Assembly: GCA_903850915.1 (NCBI GenBank)
Contig: CAINMV010000029.1
Coordinates: 1-64,000 of the forward strand
Direction of reading: 5' to 3'
Length of the DNA stretch: 64,000 bases
Source: an uncultured Bacteroidota bacterium
GTDB lineage: Bacteria > Bacteroidota > Bacteroidia > UKL13-3
Shown here: positions 19,041 to 28,869 of the stretch, one piece after another
How the letters are laid out: the number at the start of each line of letters is the position of its first letter
Position numbering within the stretch: the stretch's first letter is position 1
Translations under genes and position numbers: made by a program
The notes under the pieces: generated by a model
The model's database searches: none
Seen by the model: only the letters and a program-made list of their open reading frames with translations
What the model was told of the DNA's origin: nothing

Positions 19041-20696
19041 TTAAAGCCCTACTACCTGTTTCCCTTTTGGGTGGCGAATTTCATAAGTAAATACAACCTT
19101 TTTACTTTCTTTCACATTAAGCTTTAAATTCCATGTTAATTTTCCTGTTAGTTCATCCATTTCTGCGCCTTCTGCTTTTATTAGAGTCACCTTAATTTCA
19201 TTGGTGCCAGAAACGAGAGGAATCTGATCTTCCAAAATAATTTCTATTGGAACATTTTTAGTATTACGTACTGTCAATTCAACAGAACGCGTTTCAATTT
19301 TATCTTGTTCAATAAATTTATCCTTCGTGTTTTCCTTTATTTTTTTACGTGTAATTGCGATGGTTTTATCCCTTCCCAAATTAACATTTAAAGTATCATT
19401 TGTGGTGTTAGCGCTTAGGTACATGTTACCCACATAACCACCATCAAAATATAAACGCGCATTGCCAGGAATAATGTTCAAATCCTCCCAATCGGACACC
19501 TTAGCAATTAAAAAAGCATCTGTACTAATCTTTGGAACCGCGGCAAAATGCAACTGCATTGGCATATCACGCTGATTAATTAAAACTTTATGCACCTTTC
19601 CATCCGAGGCTATATTATAATTTAATTTTATTTCATATTCGGTCCGAATTAAGCTTTCCGTTACTTGAATAAAATCTTCAATAACTTTGGAATCGTCTTG
19701 GCTAGATTCCTTTTTCTTTAATGCAATCGTTGCCTCATAAACACCAGCAGAACTTGGTACTTTAGCAGCATATCCAAGTGTTTTTACTCCTTGCTGGTAG
19801 GCAATAAAACTTAAATACCAAGGATTTAATTCAGGCTTATTATTACTTTCGCTTGGATTGGAAGTACTTAAAGTAATAGGTACATTTGACCAATCTATAC
19901 CTGTATTTTGGGTGACATCGGCGAAGTATTTCAATTGGAAAATACCAGAAACGGAGCTTGCTTGAATGTCGTATTGCGGAACCCAATTCGCGTAAGGAAC
20001 ATAATAATTAAAATTTATCGTTGCCGCGGTAGCCAATTCTGAGAATAAAGTTACCACTACCTGATGTATCGATTGAGCGCTATTTGAAGTAGCTACATCC
20101 TGTCCACTTTGTAATAGAATTAGCATATTATAGCGTGCGTCAAGTTTGTTTTTTTGTTTTATTAAGCGACTCTTTGCATGTTCCAATTTAAGTTCTTGTT
20201 CATATATAGAATTTAATTTCTCCTGTAAAAACTGCATTCCATCGCGCAAAAGAGCCAAGGAGTCTCGTTGTGGTTCCCCTTTAATAATACGATTGTTAAG
20301 CAGCATATGTTTGCTAGTTGCCAGCACCGTAAGCTTGTTATCTAGGTCCTTCACATCATAACTTAAATCATCCAATGAGTCCACCACATTTTGAATTTCC
20401 TTATCATATTGACGAGTTACCATCACTTTTTCTTTGTATTTTAATAGGTGTTTCACCTCCATTACAACTCCACCCCTGCTGCTTGCTTGTAAAGAAGCGT
20501 CGTTGAGCGAGGGTGAAATATTTTCGAAAACAATTTCATTGTTACCCGCTTGCAACATAACATTTTCGGAATAGAAGAGGTTTGCCCCTTGCAAATATAC
20601 TGTTGCCTTTTGCAAGTGAGCATTGGTGATTTTTGAACTTTGGGCTTGTACATTAAAAGCCATAATTAAGATAAAATAAAGGATGATGCGTTTCAT
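19041..20696 (-). CDS. MuiA-family protein (DUF4139, mucoidy inhibitor-like)
   Basis: A 551-residue exported protein with a signal peptide (about 1-18). An N-terminal DUF4140-like domain begins with ATVYLQGANLFYSENV and a coiled-coil stretch (about 95-190) follows. The C-terminal DUF4139 domain (about 215-550) has the typical YYVPYANWVPQYDI entry and ends ESKKVVFTYEIRHPKGK. The family is widespread with unknown biochemical role; the name comes from an early link to mucoidy. Confidence 0.8.
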   Translation of the reverse strand: MKRIILYFILIMAFNVQAQSSKITNAHLQKATVYLQGANLFYSENVMLQAGNNEIVFENISPSLNDASLQASSRGGVVMEVKHLLKYKEKVMVTRQYDKEIQNVVDSLDDLSYDVKDLDNKLTVLATSKHMLLNNRIIKGEPQRDSLALLRDGMQFLQEKLNSIYEQELKLEHAKSRLIKQKNKLDARYNMLILLQSGQDVATSNSAQSIHQVVVTLFSELATAATINFNYYVPYANWVPQYDIQASSVSGIFQLKYFADVTQNTGIDWSNVPITLSTSNPSESNNKPELNPWYLSFIAYQQGVKTLGYAAKVPSSAGVYEATIALKKKESSQDDSKVIEDFIQVTESLIRTEYEIKLNYNIASDGKVHKVLINQRDMPMQLHFAAVPKISTDAFLIAKVSDWEDLNIIPGNARLYFDGGYVGNMYLSANTTNDTLNVNLGRDKTIAITRKKIKENTKDKFIEQDKIETRSVELTVRNTKNVPIEIILEDQIPLVSGTNEIKVTLIKAEGAEMDELTGKLTWNLKLNVKESKKVVFTYEIRHPKGKQVVGL

Positions 20697-20782
20697 GATT
20701 GAATAGTTAATTTTGTGATATAGATGCTTGTGTTAGAAAAATTCCATACTCCCCTGCTATTTTTTTTTAATATTTGCTGTGA

Positions 20783-21403
20783 ATGTCGCGGCAGCTAAAA
20801 ATTTTAAAAGACGAGGATTTGGTTAAACAATACCAAAGCAACGGAGAGAAATCCATTGTGGGTGAGCTTTTTAGGCGACATTCTTTGATGTGTTTTGCTG
20901 TTTGCAATAAATATTTAAACGATGAAGATGCTTCACAAGATGCTACGATGCAAATTTTCGAAAAGTTATTTACAGACCTTAAAAAACATGAAGTACTAAA
21001 TTTCAGGAGCTGGCTTCATTCCGTTTGTCGAAATTACAGCCTAATGCAACTAAGGAAACCTGAGCATTTGCGACGGGTGATAGAAAACTTTGATAATAGT
21101 GAAAATGAATTTATGGAATTCGAAGGTTTCTTGCATCAAGAGGAAGATTCCAAAGAGAAAGAGGTTCGCTTACAACTTCTAGAAGAGGCCATTTTGGAAC
21201 TTAAAGACAAGCAGAAAGAGTGTATTTCTCTATTTTATATTGAACTTAAGAGCTATGAAGAAGTAAGCCAGATTACAGGATATAGTGGCAAAGAAGTAAA
21301 AAGCAATATTCAAAATGGAAAAAGAAACTTAAAAATAATCTTAAGTCAAAAAGGAATTTCCTTTTGGCTAGTGTTTTCAACATGGATACTCAATATTGCA
21401 TAA
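20783..21403 (+). CDS. ECF-type RNA polymerase sigma factor
   Basis: A 206-residue sigma-70-family protein. Region 2 covers about 20-90 (NDEDASQDATMQIFEKLFTD, then FRSWLHSVCRNYSL). Region 4 covers about 135-190 (LKDKQKECISLFYIELKSYE, then an HTH GYSGKEVKSNIQNGKRNL). The C-terminal tail (about 192-206, SFWLVFSTWIL) is unusually hydrophobic. Its coding end overlaps the next gene by 22 bp, so it is translationally linked to a probable partner or anti-sigma protein. Confidence 0.9.
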   Translation: MSRQLKILKDEDLVKQYQSNGEKSIVGELFRRHSLMCFAVCNKYLNDEDASQDATMQIFEKLFTDLKKHEVLNFRSWLHSVCRNYSLMQLRKPEHLRRVIENFDNSENEFMEFEGFLHQEEDSKEKEVRLQLLEEAILELKDKQKECISLFYIELKSYEEVSQITGYSGKEVKSNIQNGKRNLKIILSQKGISFWLVFSTWILNIA

Positions 21404-22488
21404 CTAATGCCGAGTGGGAGCGCTATAGCTTGAAAAAGTTAGAGCCAGAAGTAACTCAGAGAATTCAGCATCATGTGCTGGCGTGTGAAATATGTGCTGA
21501 CATCAAAGACGGAATTGATACCATGAAAAATCCAGAGCGCCTTGCTTTACGTATAGAAAATATAAACTCGCTTACTTTTGAAAAGCAAACACCAAACTTA
21601 CGCATTGGCTTTTGGTATTGGAGCGCCGCAGCCACTATAACTATCGGTTTTGGCTTAGGATGGCTTTTAAACAACCAAAAAAATGAAATTGTAGCTGATA
21701 AAGAGACAACCAAAACAATAAATATGGCTGATTCTACCTTTGCAAACACATCAACAATTATACCTGCGAAAGATAGTCTAGCAATTTCCGCACAAGCTAC
21801 AAAAGATAAAAAACTAACGGCATATTCTACCCAAGAAGATCTGTATAAATCAAAAAGTGCGACACCCGATGCATTAATAAAAGATATCAAGGTTGCGTCG
21901 ACAGAAAACACAAATATTGATGATGAATCAATTACTTTCAAAAAAGACACCAAAACCCCCATCACAGTAGAAAAAATCCTTACTGAAACCACAAAATTCG
22001 AAAACACCAAGGCACTTAATGAAGAAGTAAATAAAATTAATGAAACCGTTAAAACGGAAGATTCAAAAATAGAAGAAGGAGAAAGCGTCGTATTGGCAGT
22101 GACAGGAAATAAAAAAAGTACCGATAAAGAAAAAACATCAAAAACAAAGACACAAGCAGCCCCATCTTCAGCAGCGAATAAACCCCAAAAAGAACATGTC
22201 GATGCACCAAGATCGAGCCAAGAAATTATTGCTAATGAGGCAAAGAAATATAATGTCGCTTTGATGAATTTTTCCTCGCAGCAATACGATAGCTGTCTTC
22301 AAAATTTAAATGCCATCATCACAAACAAAAATTCGATTTATTTCGAAAAGGGGTTAATGCTGAAAGTAAAAACCCTTATAGCTCAGCAAAAAATAGAAGA
22401 AGCCAGAACCATATTGAGAACTATTGTCCAGTTGAAAGGTGAAAGCGAAATCGAAGCTAAAAACCTCCTAAAACAATTGAAAAAATAG
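21382..22488 (+). CDS. Putative anti-sigma-like membrane protein with C-terminal TPR region
   Basis: A 368-residue protein starting at MDTQYCITNAEWERYSL; an earlier ATG at 21364 lies deeper inside the sigma gene. The N-terminus (about 1-50) has a zinc-finger-like HH...C..C motif (HHVLACEIC) as in anti-sigma zf-HC2 domains. One membrane helix (about 72-92, including FGLGWLL) follows, then a long low-complexity Lys/Thr/Glu stretch (about 100-280) and helical TPR-like repeats at the end. Overlap with the sigma gene supports a sigma/anti-sigma pair. Confidence 0.65.
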   Translation: MDTQYCITNAEWERYSLKKLEPEVTQRIQHHVLACEICADIKDGIDTMKNPERLALRIENINSLTFEKQTPNLRIGFWYWSAAATITIGFGLGWLLNNQKNEIVADKETTKTINMADSTFANTSTIIPAKDSLAISAQATKDKKLTAYSTQEDLYKSKSATPDALIKDIKVASTENTNIDDESITFKKDTKTPITVEKILTETTKFENTKALNEEVNKINETVKTEDSKIEEGESVVLAVTGNKKSTDKEKTSKTKTQAAPSSAANKPQKEHVDAPRSSQEIIANEAKKYNVALMNFSSQQYDSCLQNLNAIITNKNSIYFEKGLMLKVKTLIAQQKIEEARTILRTIVQLKGESEIEAKNLLKQLKK

Positions 22489-22493
22489 CATTT

Positions 22494-23501
22494 CTATATC
22501 GAACGCGTGAAAGGCACAACACTATTCGACGAGAAGTCGCCTTTCAGATATTTATAGTATCCAACGATTCCTATCATGGCAGCGTTGTCGGTGCAATATT
22601 CGAATTTAGGAATATAAATGGAGTAGCCTTTTGTTTGGAGCGCGAGCATCTCTTTACGAAGTTCACTATTTGCCGACACTCCTCCAGAAATGGCAAGTTC
22701 ATTAATTCCTAAATCATGCGCTGCTTTTAAAAACACCTTCATTAAGTAGTGAACTAAATGCTTTTGATATGAAGCACAGATATTATTTAATTCACTTTTA
22801 ATAAAATCAGGCGAATCCTTGCTGTTTTTACTTATAAAATAAAGAAACGCCGTTTTCAAGCCACTGAATGTGAAGTTGTATTGATTTAGTGCTGGCAAGG
22901 GAAAGGTATATTTTTCAGAATCCCCTTGCTTCGCCAATTTGTCCACCAATGGGCCACCAGGGTATGGTAGGTTCAATATTTTTGCAGCCTTATCGAACGC
23001 CTCACCTACTGCATCGTCAATGGTTTGCCCAATAACCTCCATTTCCAATGGTGCTTTTACCAATACAATTTGCGTATGACCGCCAGAAACGGTAAGGCAA
23101 AGAAATGGGAAATTCGGTTTTGCATCGATATAATTTGCAGCTACATGTGCCTGCATGTGATTAACCTCAAGCAAAGGAATATTTAAGCCCATGCTCATCG
23201 TTTTGGCAAATGACGACCCAACGAGCAAGCTGCCAAGCAGTCCAGGGCCGTTGGTAAAAGAAATAGCAGCCAGTTGACCTTTCGTAACTCCTGATTTCGA
23301 TAATGCAGTATCTACCACAGCAACAATATTTTGCTGATGCGCTCGAGAGGCTAATTCAGGCACAACCCCACCATATTGTTCATGAATTAACTGATTTGCC
23401 ACAATATTACTAAGTACCTTGTCGTTACACAAAACAGCAGCAGAAGTATCGTCGCAACTCGACTCAATAGAAAGCGTAAAAATTTCGTTACTTTGTAGCA
23501 T
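22494..23501 (-). CDS. tsaD: tRNA N6-threonylcarbamoyladenosine transferase TsaD
   Basis: A 335-residue ASKHA-fold protein. Metal-binding HMQAH (about 114) and the nucleotide loop SGGHTQ (about 137) are intact, and ISGGVSANS and TDNAAMIG complete the family signature. It transfers threonylcarbamoyl to A37 of ANN-decoding tRNAs with TsaB/TsaE, which are not in this window. It is divergent from tamB with 69 bp between the starts. Confidence 0.96.
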   Translation of the reverse strand: MLQSNEIFTLSIESSCDDTSAAVLCNDKVLSNIVANQLIHEQYGGVVPELASRAHQQNIVAVVDTALSKSGVTKGQLAAISFTNGPGLLGSLLVGSSFAKTMSMGLNIPLLEVNHMQAHVAANYIDAKPNFPFLCLTVSGGHTQIVLVKAPLEMEVIGQTIDDAVGEAFDKAAKILNLPYPGGPLVDKLAKQGDSEKYTFPLPALNQYNFTFSGLKTAFLYFISKNSKDSPDFIKSELNNICASYQKHLVHYLMKVFLKAAHDLGINELAISGGVSANSELRKEMLALQTKGYSIYIPKFEYCTDNAAMIGIVGYYKYLKGDFSSNSVVPFTRSI

Positions 23502-23570
23502 AAAATGAAGCTGTAAATTTAAAACATTCTAGCTTCATAACTGCGGGGATTTTCGAACTCTTGCCAATTT

Positions 23571-26500
23571 GTGATGAAACGATTTTTAAAGACATTGATT
23601 TTATCCTTTCTTTTTTTGCTGGGCTTAGCTTACACGCTCCTGCAAAGCACCCCTGTGCAAAATTTTATTATCACCAAAATAACCAATATACTTGAAGACA
23701 ACATAGGAACCAAGGTGCATATTGGACATATCAATATCGACTTTTTCCATGCCATTGACCTAGAGGATGTTTTGATATCCGACTTACATCAAGACACCAT
23801 TATTTATGTCGGTGCATTAAAAGTAGATATCAAGGAGATAAACTTTTCGAAAAGCCATCTCACAATGAGTTTTATTGAACTTAAGGAGGCCAACATAAAA
23901 CTTCAAAGACATAAAGAAGATGACCGCTGGGCTTACCTGATTTTTTTAGACAACTTTAAAAGCAAAAACAAAAAGCCAAATGGCGATCAAAAGAGTTGGG
24001 TTGTTGACATTTCCGAAATTAAACTTAGCAATTGCACCTTTCAAAATAAAAATGAACATGCACGGCGAATTCCAGATCAGTTTGACGAAGACTATATTCG
24101 ACTAGACCATATCGATGGACTAATACAAGATTTTAAAATAGACGGCGATACATCAATAATGCGAATTAAGGAGCTTGCTGCTCAAGAGCAATGTGGTTTT
24201 AAATTTGATGCATTAGAAAGCTTACTTACAATTACGCCGCATGAATTTAACTTTAATGAATTAAAAATACAGACACCCTTTAGCTTTATTACTGATCAGT
24301 TTGAGCTAAAGTTTGATAGTATTGAAGACTTCGACGACTTCCTTACCAAAGTGAAGCTTGAGGCACACTTTGATAAAAGTATCATCTCTTTCGATGACCT
24401 TCAATATTTCGCTTCAGAATTGAGAGGGATGCATCAAAAGATCACACTAAGTGGCACGGGCAAAGGACCTGTAGATAATTTAAAATTTAAAAATGTAACC
24501 GCGCAGTTTGGTAAAAGCAGTTACTTCAAGGGGAATTTGGCATTTAAAGGACTTCCTGATTTCTATGAGACATTTTTTGATATTAGCACCAAAGATGCCG
24601 TATTAAACAAAGAGGATTTGGAATATCTTTTAGCACAGAATTTACCTGATGAGATATTGCAATTAGGACGCGTAAATTATCAAGTTAAAGCAATTGGGTT
24701 TTTACGAGATTTTGTATTGGATGGCAGCTTTGCAACCGCAGCTGGCAAAATTAGCACCGACATTAACTTTAAATTTCCACAGAACGCCATTGAAAGTTAC
24801 AGTGGCAAAGCTTTTTTAAATACGTTTAACCTAGGAAAACTAACTGGCAATAGCGCGCTTAAAGAATTAGAAGGAACACTCACCGTTAATGGAAGTGGAT
24901 TAAGTATAAAAACAGTAAATACTAAAATTGATGCTGATCTAAAAAGTCTATCTTTCAATAACTACAAATATCAAAACATTATTGCAAACGGAACAATTGC
25001 CAATAAGCTATTTAAAGGAAAGGCACTTATTAATGACGAAAATGTGAACCTTGATTTCGATGGCACCATAGACTACAGTAAAACAGAATCAATTTTCGAC
25101 TTCAATGCTAAAATTTCCAATGCGAAGTTAAAAATTTTAAATTTAGATAGTTCCAATTCAATTCTTAATGCCCAGGTGAATCTAAAATTAAGAGGATCGA
25201 GCGTTGCCAATATCTATGGCGTGGCTTCTATACCAAATATCACATACAATAGGGATGATAAAAAGTATGAATTAAAAAACTTAGAATTGGCTTCAAAATT
25301 GATTGGAGGCAAGCGATCCATAAGTATCACGTCAGATGCATTAGATGCGTCTATTGATGGAGACTATAACTTTAATGAACTTCCGAATGTGATTAACAAT
25401 GAAGGTAATTTACTGTTTCCTAACTATTTCGAGCAGACCGCGAAACTTGCAAAAGAAGACTTTAATTTTAGTTTAGACCTAAAAAAACCAGAGGAGTTTA
25501 TCGCATTGTTAAACCCAAAACTAACACTTAAACCAACCAAAGTCGAAGGTTATTTTAATAGCGAATTACATACTTATGCTATTCATGTAAATGCAGATAA
25601 AATTTCATATGATAAACTCGTTTTTGATTCGGTAGAGATTGACGCAGAACGTAAGCCTGGATTTGCATTAGCAATAAAATGCAAAACAAAAAAAATATAT
25701 AGCAATCAGCTTCTTATTACCACCTCTTCAAAAATCGAAGCAGAAGGCTCCTTAAATAACCTCATCGCAAAAATTGAAGGTGCCGACCAAACCAATGGTA
25801 ACAAGATAACAATTGAAAGCAATTCAAACTTTTTAGAAAATGAAATTGCCATACAACTTAACCAAAGCCAAGGTACCTTTAGCAATGTGGATTTTGATTT
25901 CACCCAAAGCCATCCTATTTTTATTACTAAATCAGGAATCCAATTCAATAGTTTTAAAATAAAAAGTTCACTTCAAGAGGTCGTTTTAGATGGGAAGCTA
26001 TCCAATAACATTGAGGATCAGTTGAAAATAAACATCCATGATTTCGAATTGAAAACATTGAACAATCTTATTAAAAATATGGGAGTGTCTTTATACGGAA
26101 GATTAAACGGAAATTTCACTGTAAGCAATGCATTTAAAAACCCCTATTTTGCAACAGATAGTGCAGGTATCACCATACGGAATTTTCAGGTAGACAAAGA
26201 CACCTTTGGCAACATCCGAATCAACTCGGCATATAGCAAAACGGACAAATTTATTTATGCTTCCTTATCATTCTGGGATTGTGACCTTGAGCATGTCAAA
26301 GCAGAAGGAAAAATATTCCCAGATAGGAAAACGAACTATCTCGATTTTAATGTGACGCTAGACAACACCCCTGTTCGAACCTTGAATTTCATTTTTAGCG
26401 GTTTGGCCAGTAATTTGGAGGGAACCTTAACCGGAAAAGCAAAACTGACAGGCAGCTTTGACGATCCGGAATTTGAAGGCAAAGCCATGTTGAAAAACGG

Positions 26501-27956
26501 AAGTTTTATGGTTGATTATTTAAAAACCACCTACCGTTTAGAAGATGAAATAATTATACATAAAGGTAGTTTTGAGATAAAAGATGCGAAGCTCTATGAT
26601 GAGAATAAAAGAGCAGCCAATACTGATGTTAAAGTAACGCACTCAAATTTCGCAAAATGGGAAATTGACATAAAAATCAAAAATTTATCCAATTTCAAGA
26701 TATTGAACACAAACTCCCATGATAATGACTTGTTCTATGGTGTAGGCTATGCCACTGGTGATGTTACCATGAGCGGTGATATTGACAATATTAAAATGGT
26801 GATGAATTTAAAATCAAATAAAGGTACTGTAATTAATATCCCATTAAGCAATCCCGAATACAGCAGTAAATCAAGTTATATTACATTTAAGCAGAAGACA
26901 CAAAAAGACTATAAAAAATACCAGGCGGTGCTGAGTGGGTTGGTACTAGAGATGAACTTAGAAGTTAATGAAGACGCTTACATCAAATTAATTTTCGACT
27001 CACAGTTGGGAGATATTATCGAAGGAACAGGGAATGGCTTGATTAACATGTTCATCTCAGCTACAGGCGACTTCTCCATTTTCGGATATTACGAGATTGT
27101 AAATGGCAAATATGTATTCACAAAATACGACATTTTCAACAAGCCGTTTATGGTAAAAAGCGGAGGTAGAATTACTTGGGATGGCGATCCTTATGCTGCA
27201 AAAATGAACCTTGAAGCAGTATATTTAGTAACGCAAGCCAATGCAAATAGCTTATTGCAAACGACAAGCAGCTCAAGTAGTAATGATGTAGCTTATATTC
27301 CAGTTAATTGCATATTGTTCTTAAAAGGTTTACTTTTTAAACCCGATATTACCTTTAATCTCGAGATACCAAAACTTCAAAATTTCAACAATCCACAGCT
27401 TGAAAATAGTGTTAAAACGTATATCGCTAGTTGGCAACAAAATCCAGATGAGTTAAACCGACAGGTATTCAGTTTGCTCTTTTTTAAACGCTTCTTCCCT
27501 TTAGATAATGCTGCAACTGGTATTGGTATAAACGCAGGAATAAACACCTCTGTGGGAGATTTAATAACATCTCAGCTAACAAATTTACTTGGACAGGTTT
27601 TTACCAATATGCCGATAGGAATTGACTACAACAAAACGGACACAAAACCTGCAGGAATATGGATTTTTAAACTTAGCAAGAAGTTTTTTAACGATAGGTT
27701 AGTTTTAGAAGGCAACTACATTTACGACCAAACACAATCTAGCAATGTAACTGGAAACATTTCGGCGCAGGTTCTTATCGACCCTAATGGTCAATTGCGA
27801 TTTACGATTTTCAGTAAAAGAGCTAACAACAAATTCACCGACAATCAAAATGTGCTCACAAATGGTGTCGGCTTCTATTGGCGTTCCGAATTTAACTCTT
27901 TCCGAAGAAGAAAGAAAGTATCGCCATTAATAGATTCAACACAACTGCCATTATAA
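23571..27956 (+). CDS. tamB: TamB-like translocation and assembly module protein (AsmA-like)
   Basis: A 1461-residue protein with one N-terminal membrane helix (about 5-25) and a very long beta-rich body with AsmA-like repeats. The C-terminal TamB domain (DUF490, about 1080-1440) includes GDFSIFGYYEIVNGKYVFTK and F.FKLSKKFFNDRLVLEGNY. TamB spans the periplasm as a hydrophobic groove and works with an Omp85 partner. A lipidated Omp85 protein is encoded 9 kb away at 37058. The next gene starts 4 bp downstream. Confidence 0.9.
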   Translation: MMKRFLKTLILSFLFLLGLAYTLLQSTPVQNFIITKITNILEDNIGTKVHIGHINIDFFHAIDLEDVLISDLHQDTIIYVGALKVDIKEINFSKSHLTMSFIELKEANIKLQRHKEDDRWAYLIFLDNFKSKNKKPNGDQKSWVVDISEIKLSNCTFQNKNEHARRIPDQFDEDYIRLDHIDGLIQDFKIDGDTSIMRIKELAAQEQCGFKFDALESLLTITPHEFNFNELKIQTPFSFITDQFELKFDSIEDFDDFLTKVKLEAHFDKSIISFDDLQYFASELRGMHQKITLSGTGKGPVDNLKFKNVTAQFGKSSYFKGNLAFKGLPDFYETFFDISTKDAVLNKEDLEYLLAQNLPDEILQLGRVNYQVKAIGFLRDFVLDGSFATAAGKISTDINFKFPQNAIESYSGKAFLNTFNLGKLTGNSALKELEGTLTVNGSGLSIKTVNTKIDADLKSLSFNNYKYQNIIANGTIANKLFKGKALINDENVNLDFDGTIDYSKTESIFDFNAKISNAKLKILNLDSSNSILNAQVNLKLRGSSVANIYGVASIPNITYNRDDKKYELKNLELASKLIGGKRSISITSDALDASIDGDYNFNELPNVINNEGNLLFPNYFEQTAKLAKEDFNFSLDLKKPEEFIALLNPKLTLKPTKVEGYFNSELHTYAIHVNADKISYDKLVFDSVEIDAERKPGFALAIKCKTKKIYSNQLLITTSSKIEAEGSLNNLIAKIEGADQTNGNKITIESNSNFLENEIAIQLNQSQGTFSNVDFDFTQSHPIFITKSGIQFNSFKIKSSLQEVVLDGKLSNNIEDQLKINIHDFELKTLNNLIKNMGVSLYGRLNGNFTVSNAFKNPYFATDSAGITIRNFQVDKDTFGNIRINSAYSKTDKFIYASLSFWDCDLEHVKAEGKIFPDRKTNYLDFNVTLDNTPVRTLNFIFSGLASNLEGTLTGKAKLTGSFDDPEFEGKAMLKNGSFMVDYLKTTYRLEDEIIIHKGSFEIKDAKLYDENKRAANTDVKVTHSNFAKWEIDIKIKNLSNFKILNTNSHDNDLFYGVGYATGDVTMSGDIDNIKMVMNLKSNKGTVINIPLSNPEYSSKSSYITFKQKTQKDYKKYQAVLSGLVLEMNLEVNEDAYIKLIFDSQLGDIIEGTGNGLINMFISATGDFSIFGYYEIVNGKYVFTKYDIFNKPFMVKSGGRITWDGDPYAAKMNLEAVYLVTQANANSLLQTTSSSSSNDVAYIPVNCILFLKGLLFKPDITFNLEIPKLQNFNNPQLENSVKTYIASWQQNPDELNRQVFSLLFFKRFFPLDNAATGIGINAGINTSVGDLITSQLTNLLGQVFTNMPIGIDYNKTDTKPAGIWIFKLSKKFFNDRLVLEGNYIYDQTQSSNVTGNISAQVLIDPNGQLRFTIFSKRANNKFTDNQNVLTNGVGFYWRSEFNSFRRRKKVSPLIDSTQLPL

Positions 27957-27960
27957 CGCT

Positions 27961-28818
27961 ATGCTCATTAATATAAACGGAATAATTGCAGAAGGTGATG
28001 CAAAGCATTTTACACACAACAATCGTTCTTTCTTATATGGAGATGGTGTGTTTGAGAGTTTGGTCGTATTCGACAATCAAATACCTTTAATTAAATTTCA
28101 TAGCCAAAGAATTGCAAAAAGTGCGGAGATTCTAGAAATAAAAATGCCTGAGCCTTTGCAACTCAAGTTCATTGAAAAAAGTATAACGGAACTTTGTTTA
28201 GCAAACCAATACACTAATGCGAGAATACGAATTACACTTTTTAGAAAAAATGGGGGTTATTATATACCATCCAACCATGAAGCAGAATTTACAATTGTAG
28301 CAGAGCCAATAGACAATAATCAATTTCAATTTAACGAAACAGGATTATCCATCGGCGTCTATTCTGAAATTTTAAAACCAATTAATATACTTAGTAGCAT
28401 TAAAAGCTGCAATGCTTTGCTTTATATAAAAGCTGGTTTATATTTTAATAAATTGAACTGGAACGACTGCGTCATTATCAATGAAAAAAATAATATTTGT
28501 GAAGGCAACAGCAGTAGTATTTTTTGGGTTAAAAATAAAAAAATATATACCCCGGCATTAACCACCGGTTGTGTAGATGGTGTAATGCGGAAATTTTTAC
28601 TTCAACAATGGGATATAAATAACTTTGAATGGGAAGAAGGGAATTATTTATTGGAAGCAATAATAAATGCTGATGAAGTGTTTATAAGTAATGCCACCAA
28701 AGGCATGCAATGGATAAAGCAAGTTTCATTTAATGATACCACACGGACCTATTCTAATGAATTTACAAAAGAACTATTTCAGTTATTAACTAATGATATC
28801 CTGGAACTAAAGATCTAA
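27961..28818 (+). CDS. Class IV PLP-dependent aminotransferase (IlvE/PabC-like)
   Basis: A 285-residue fold-type IV enzyme. LYGDGVFESL (about 26) is the family entry, IKSCNALLYI (about 154) holds the PLP lysine, and EGNSSSIFWV followed by T.GCVDGVMR (about 180-210) forms the phosphate-binding site. Candidates are branched-chain aminotransferase, aminodeoxychorismate lyase or D-amino-acid transaminase; sequence alone does not decide. It starts 4 bp after tamB and is probably co-transcribed. Confidence 0.85.
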   Translation: MLININGIIAEGDAKHFTHNNRSFLYGDGVFESLVVFDNQIPLIKFHSQRIAKSAEILEIKMPEPLQLKFIEKSITELCLANQYTNARIRITLFRKNGGYYIPSNHEAEFTIVAEPIDNNQFQFNETGLSIGVYSEILKPINILSSIKSCNALLYIKAGLYFNKLNWNDCVIINEKNNICEGNSSSIFWVKNKKIYTPALTTGCVDGVMRKFLLQQWDINNFEWEEGNYLLEAIINADEVFISNATKGMQWIKQVSFNDTTRTYSNEFTKELFQLLTNDILELKI

Positions 28819-28829
28819 TAATTATTTAT

Positions 28830-28860
28830 TTTGTAAATCCATGAACTCTCACTTTCTTTG
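28830..28860 (+). promoter_or_regulatory. Bacteroidota-type promoter for nadE
   Basis: TTTG at 28830-28833 and TTTCTTTG at 28853-28860 are separated by 19 bp. This matches the Bacteroidota TTTG-N19-TAnnTTTG promoter with one mismatch in the -7 box. The predicted start of transcription is just before the ATG at 28870, leaving a very short leader. Confidence 0.4.
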
Positions 28861-28869
28861 TAACGATAT

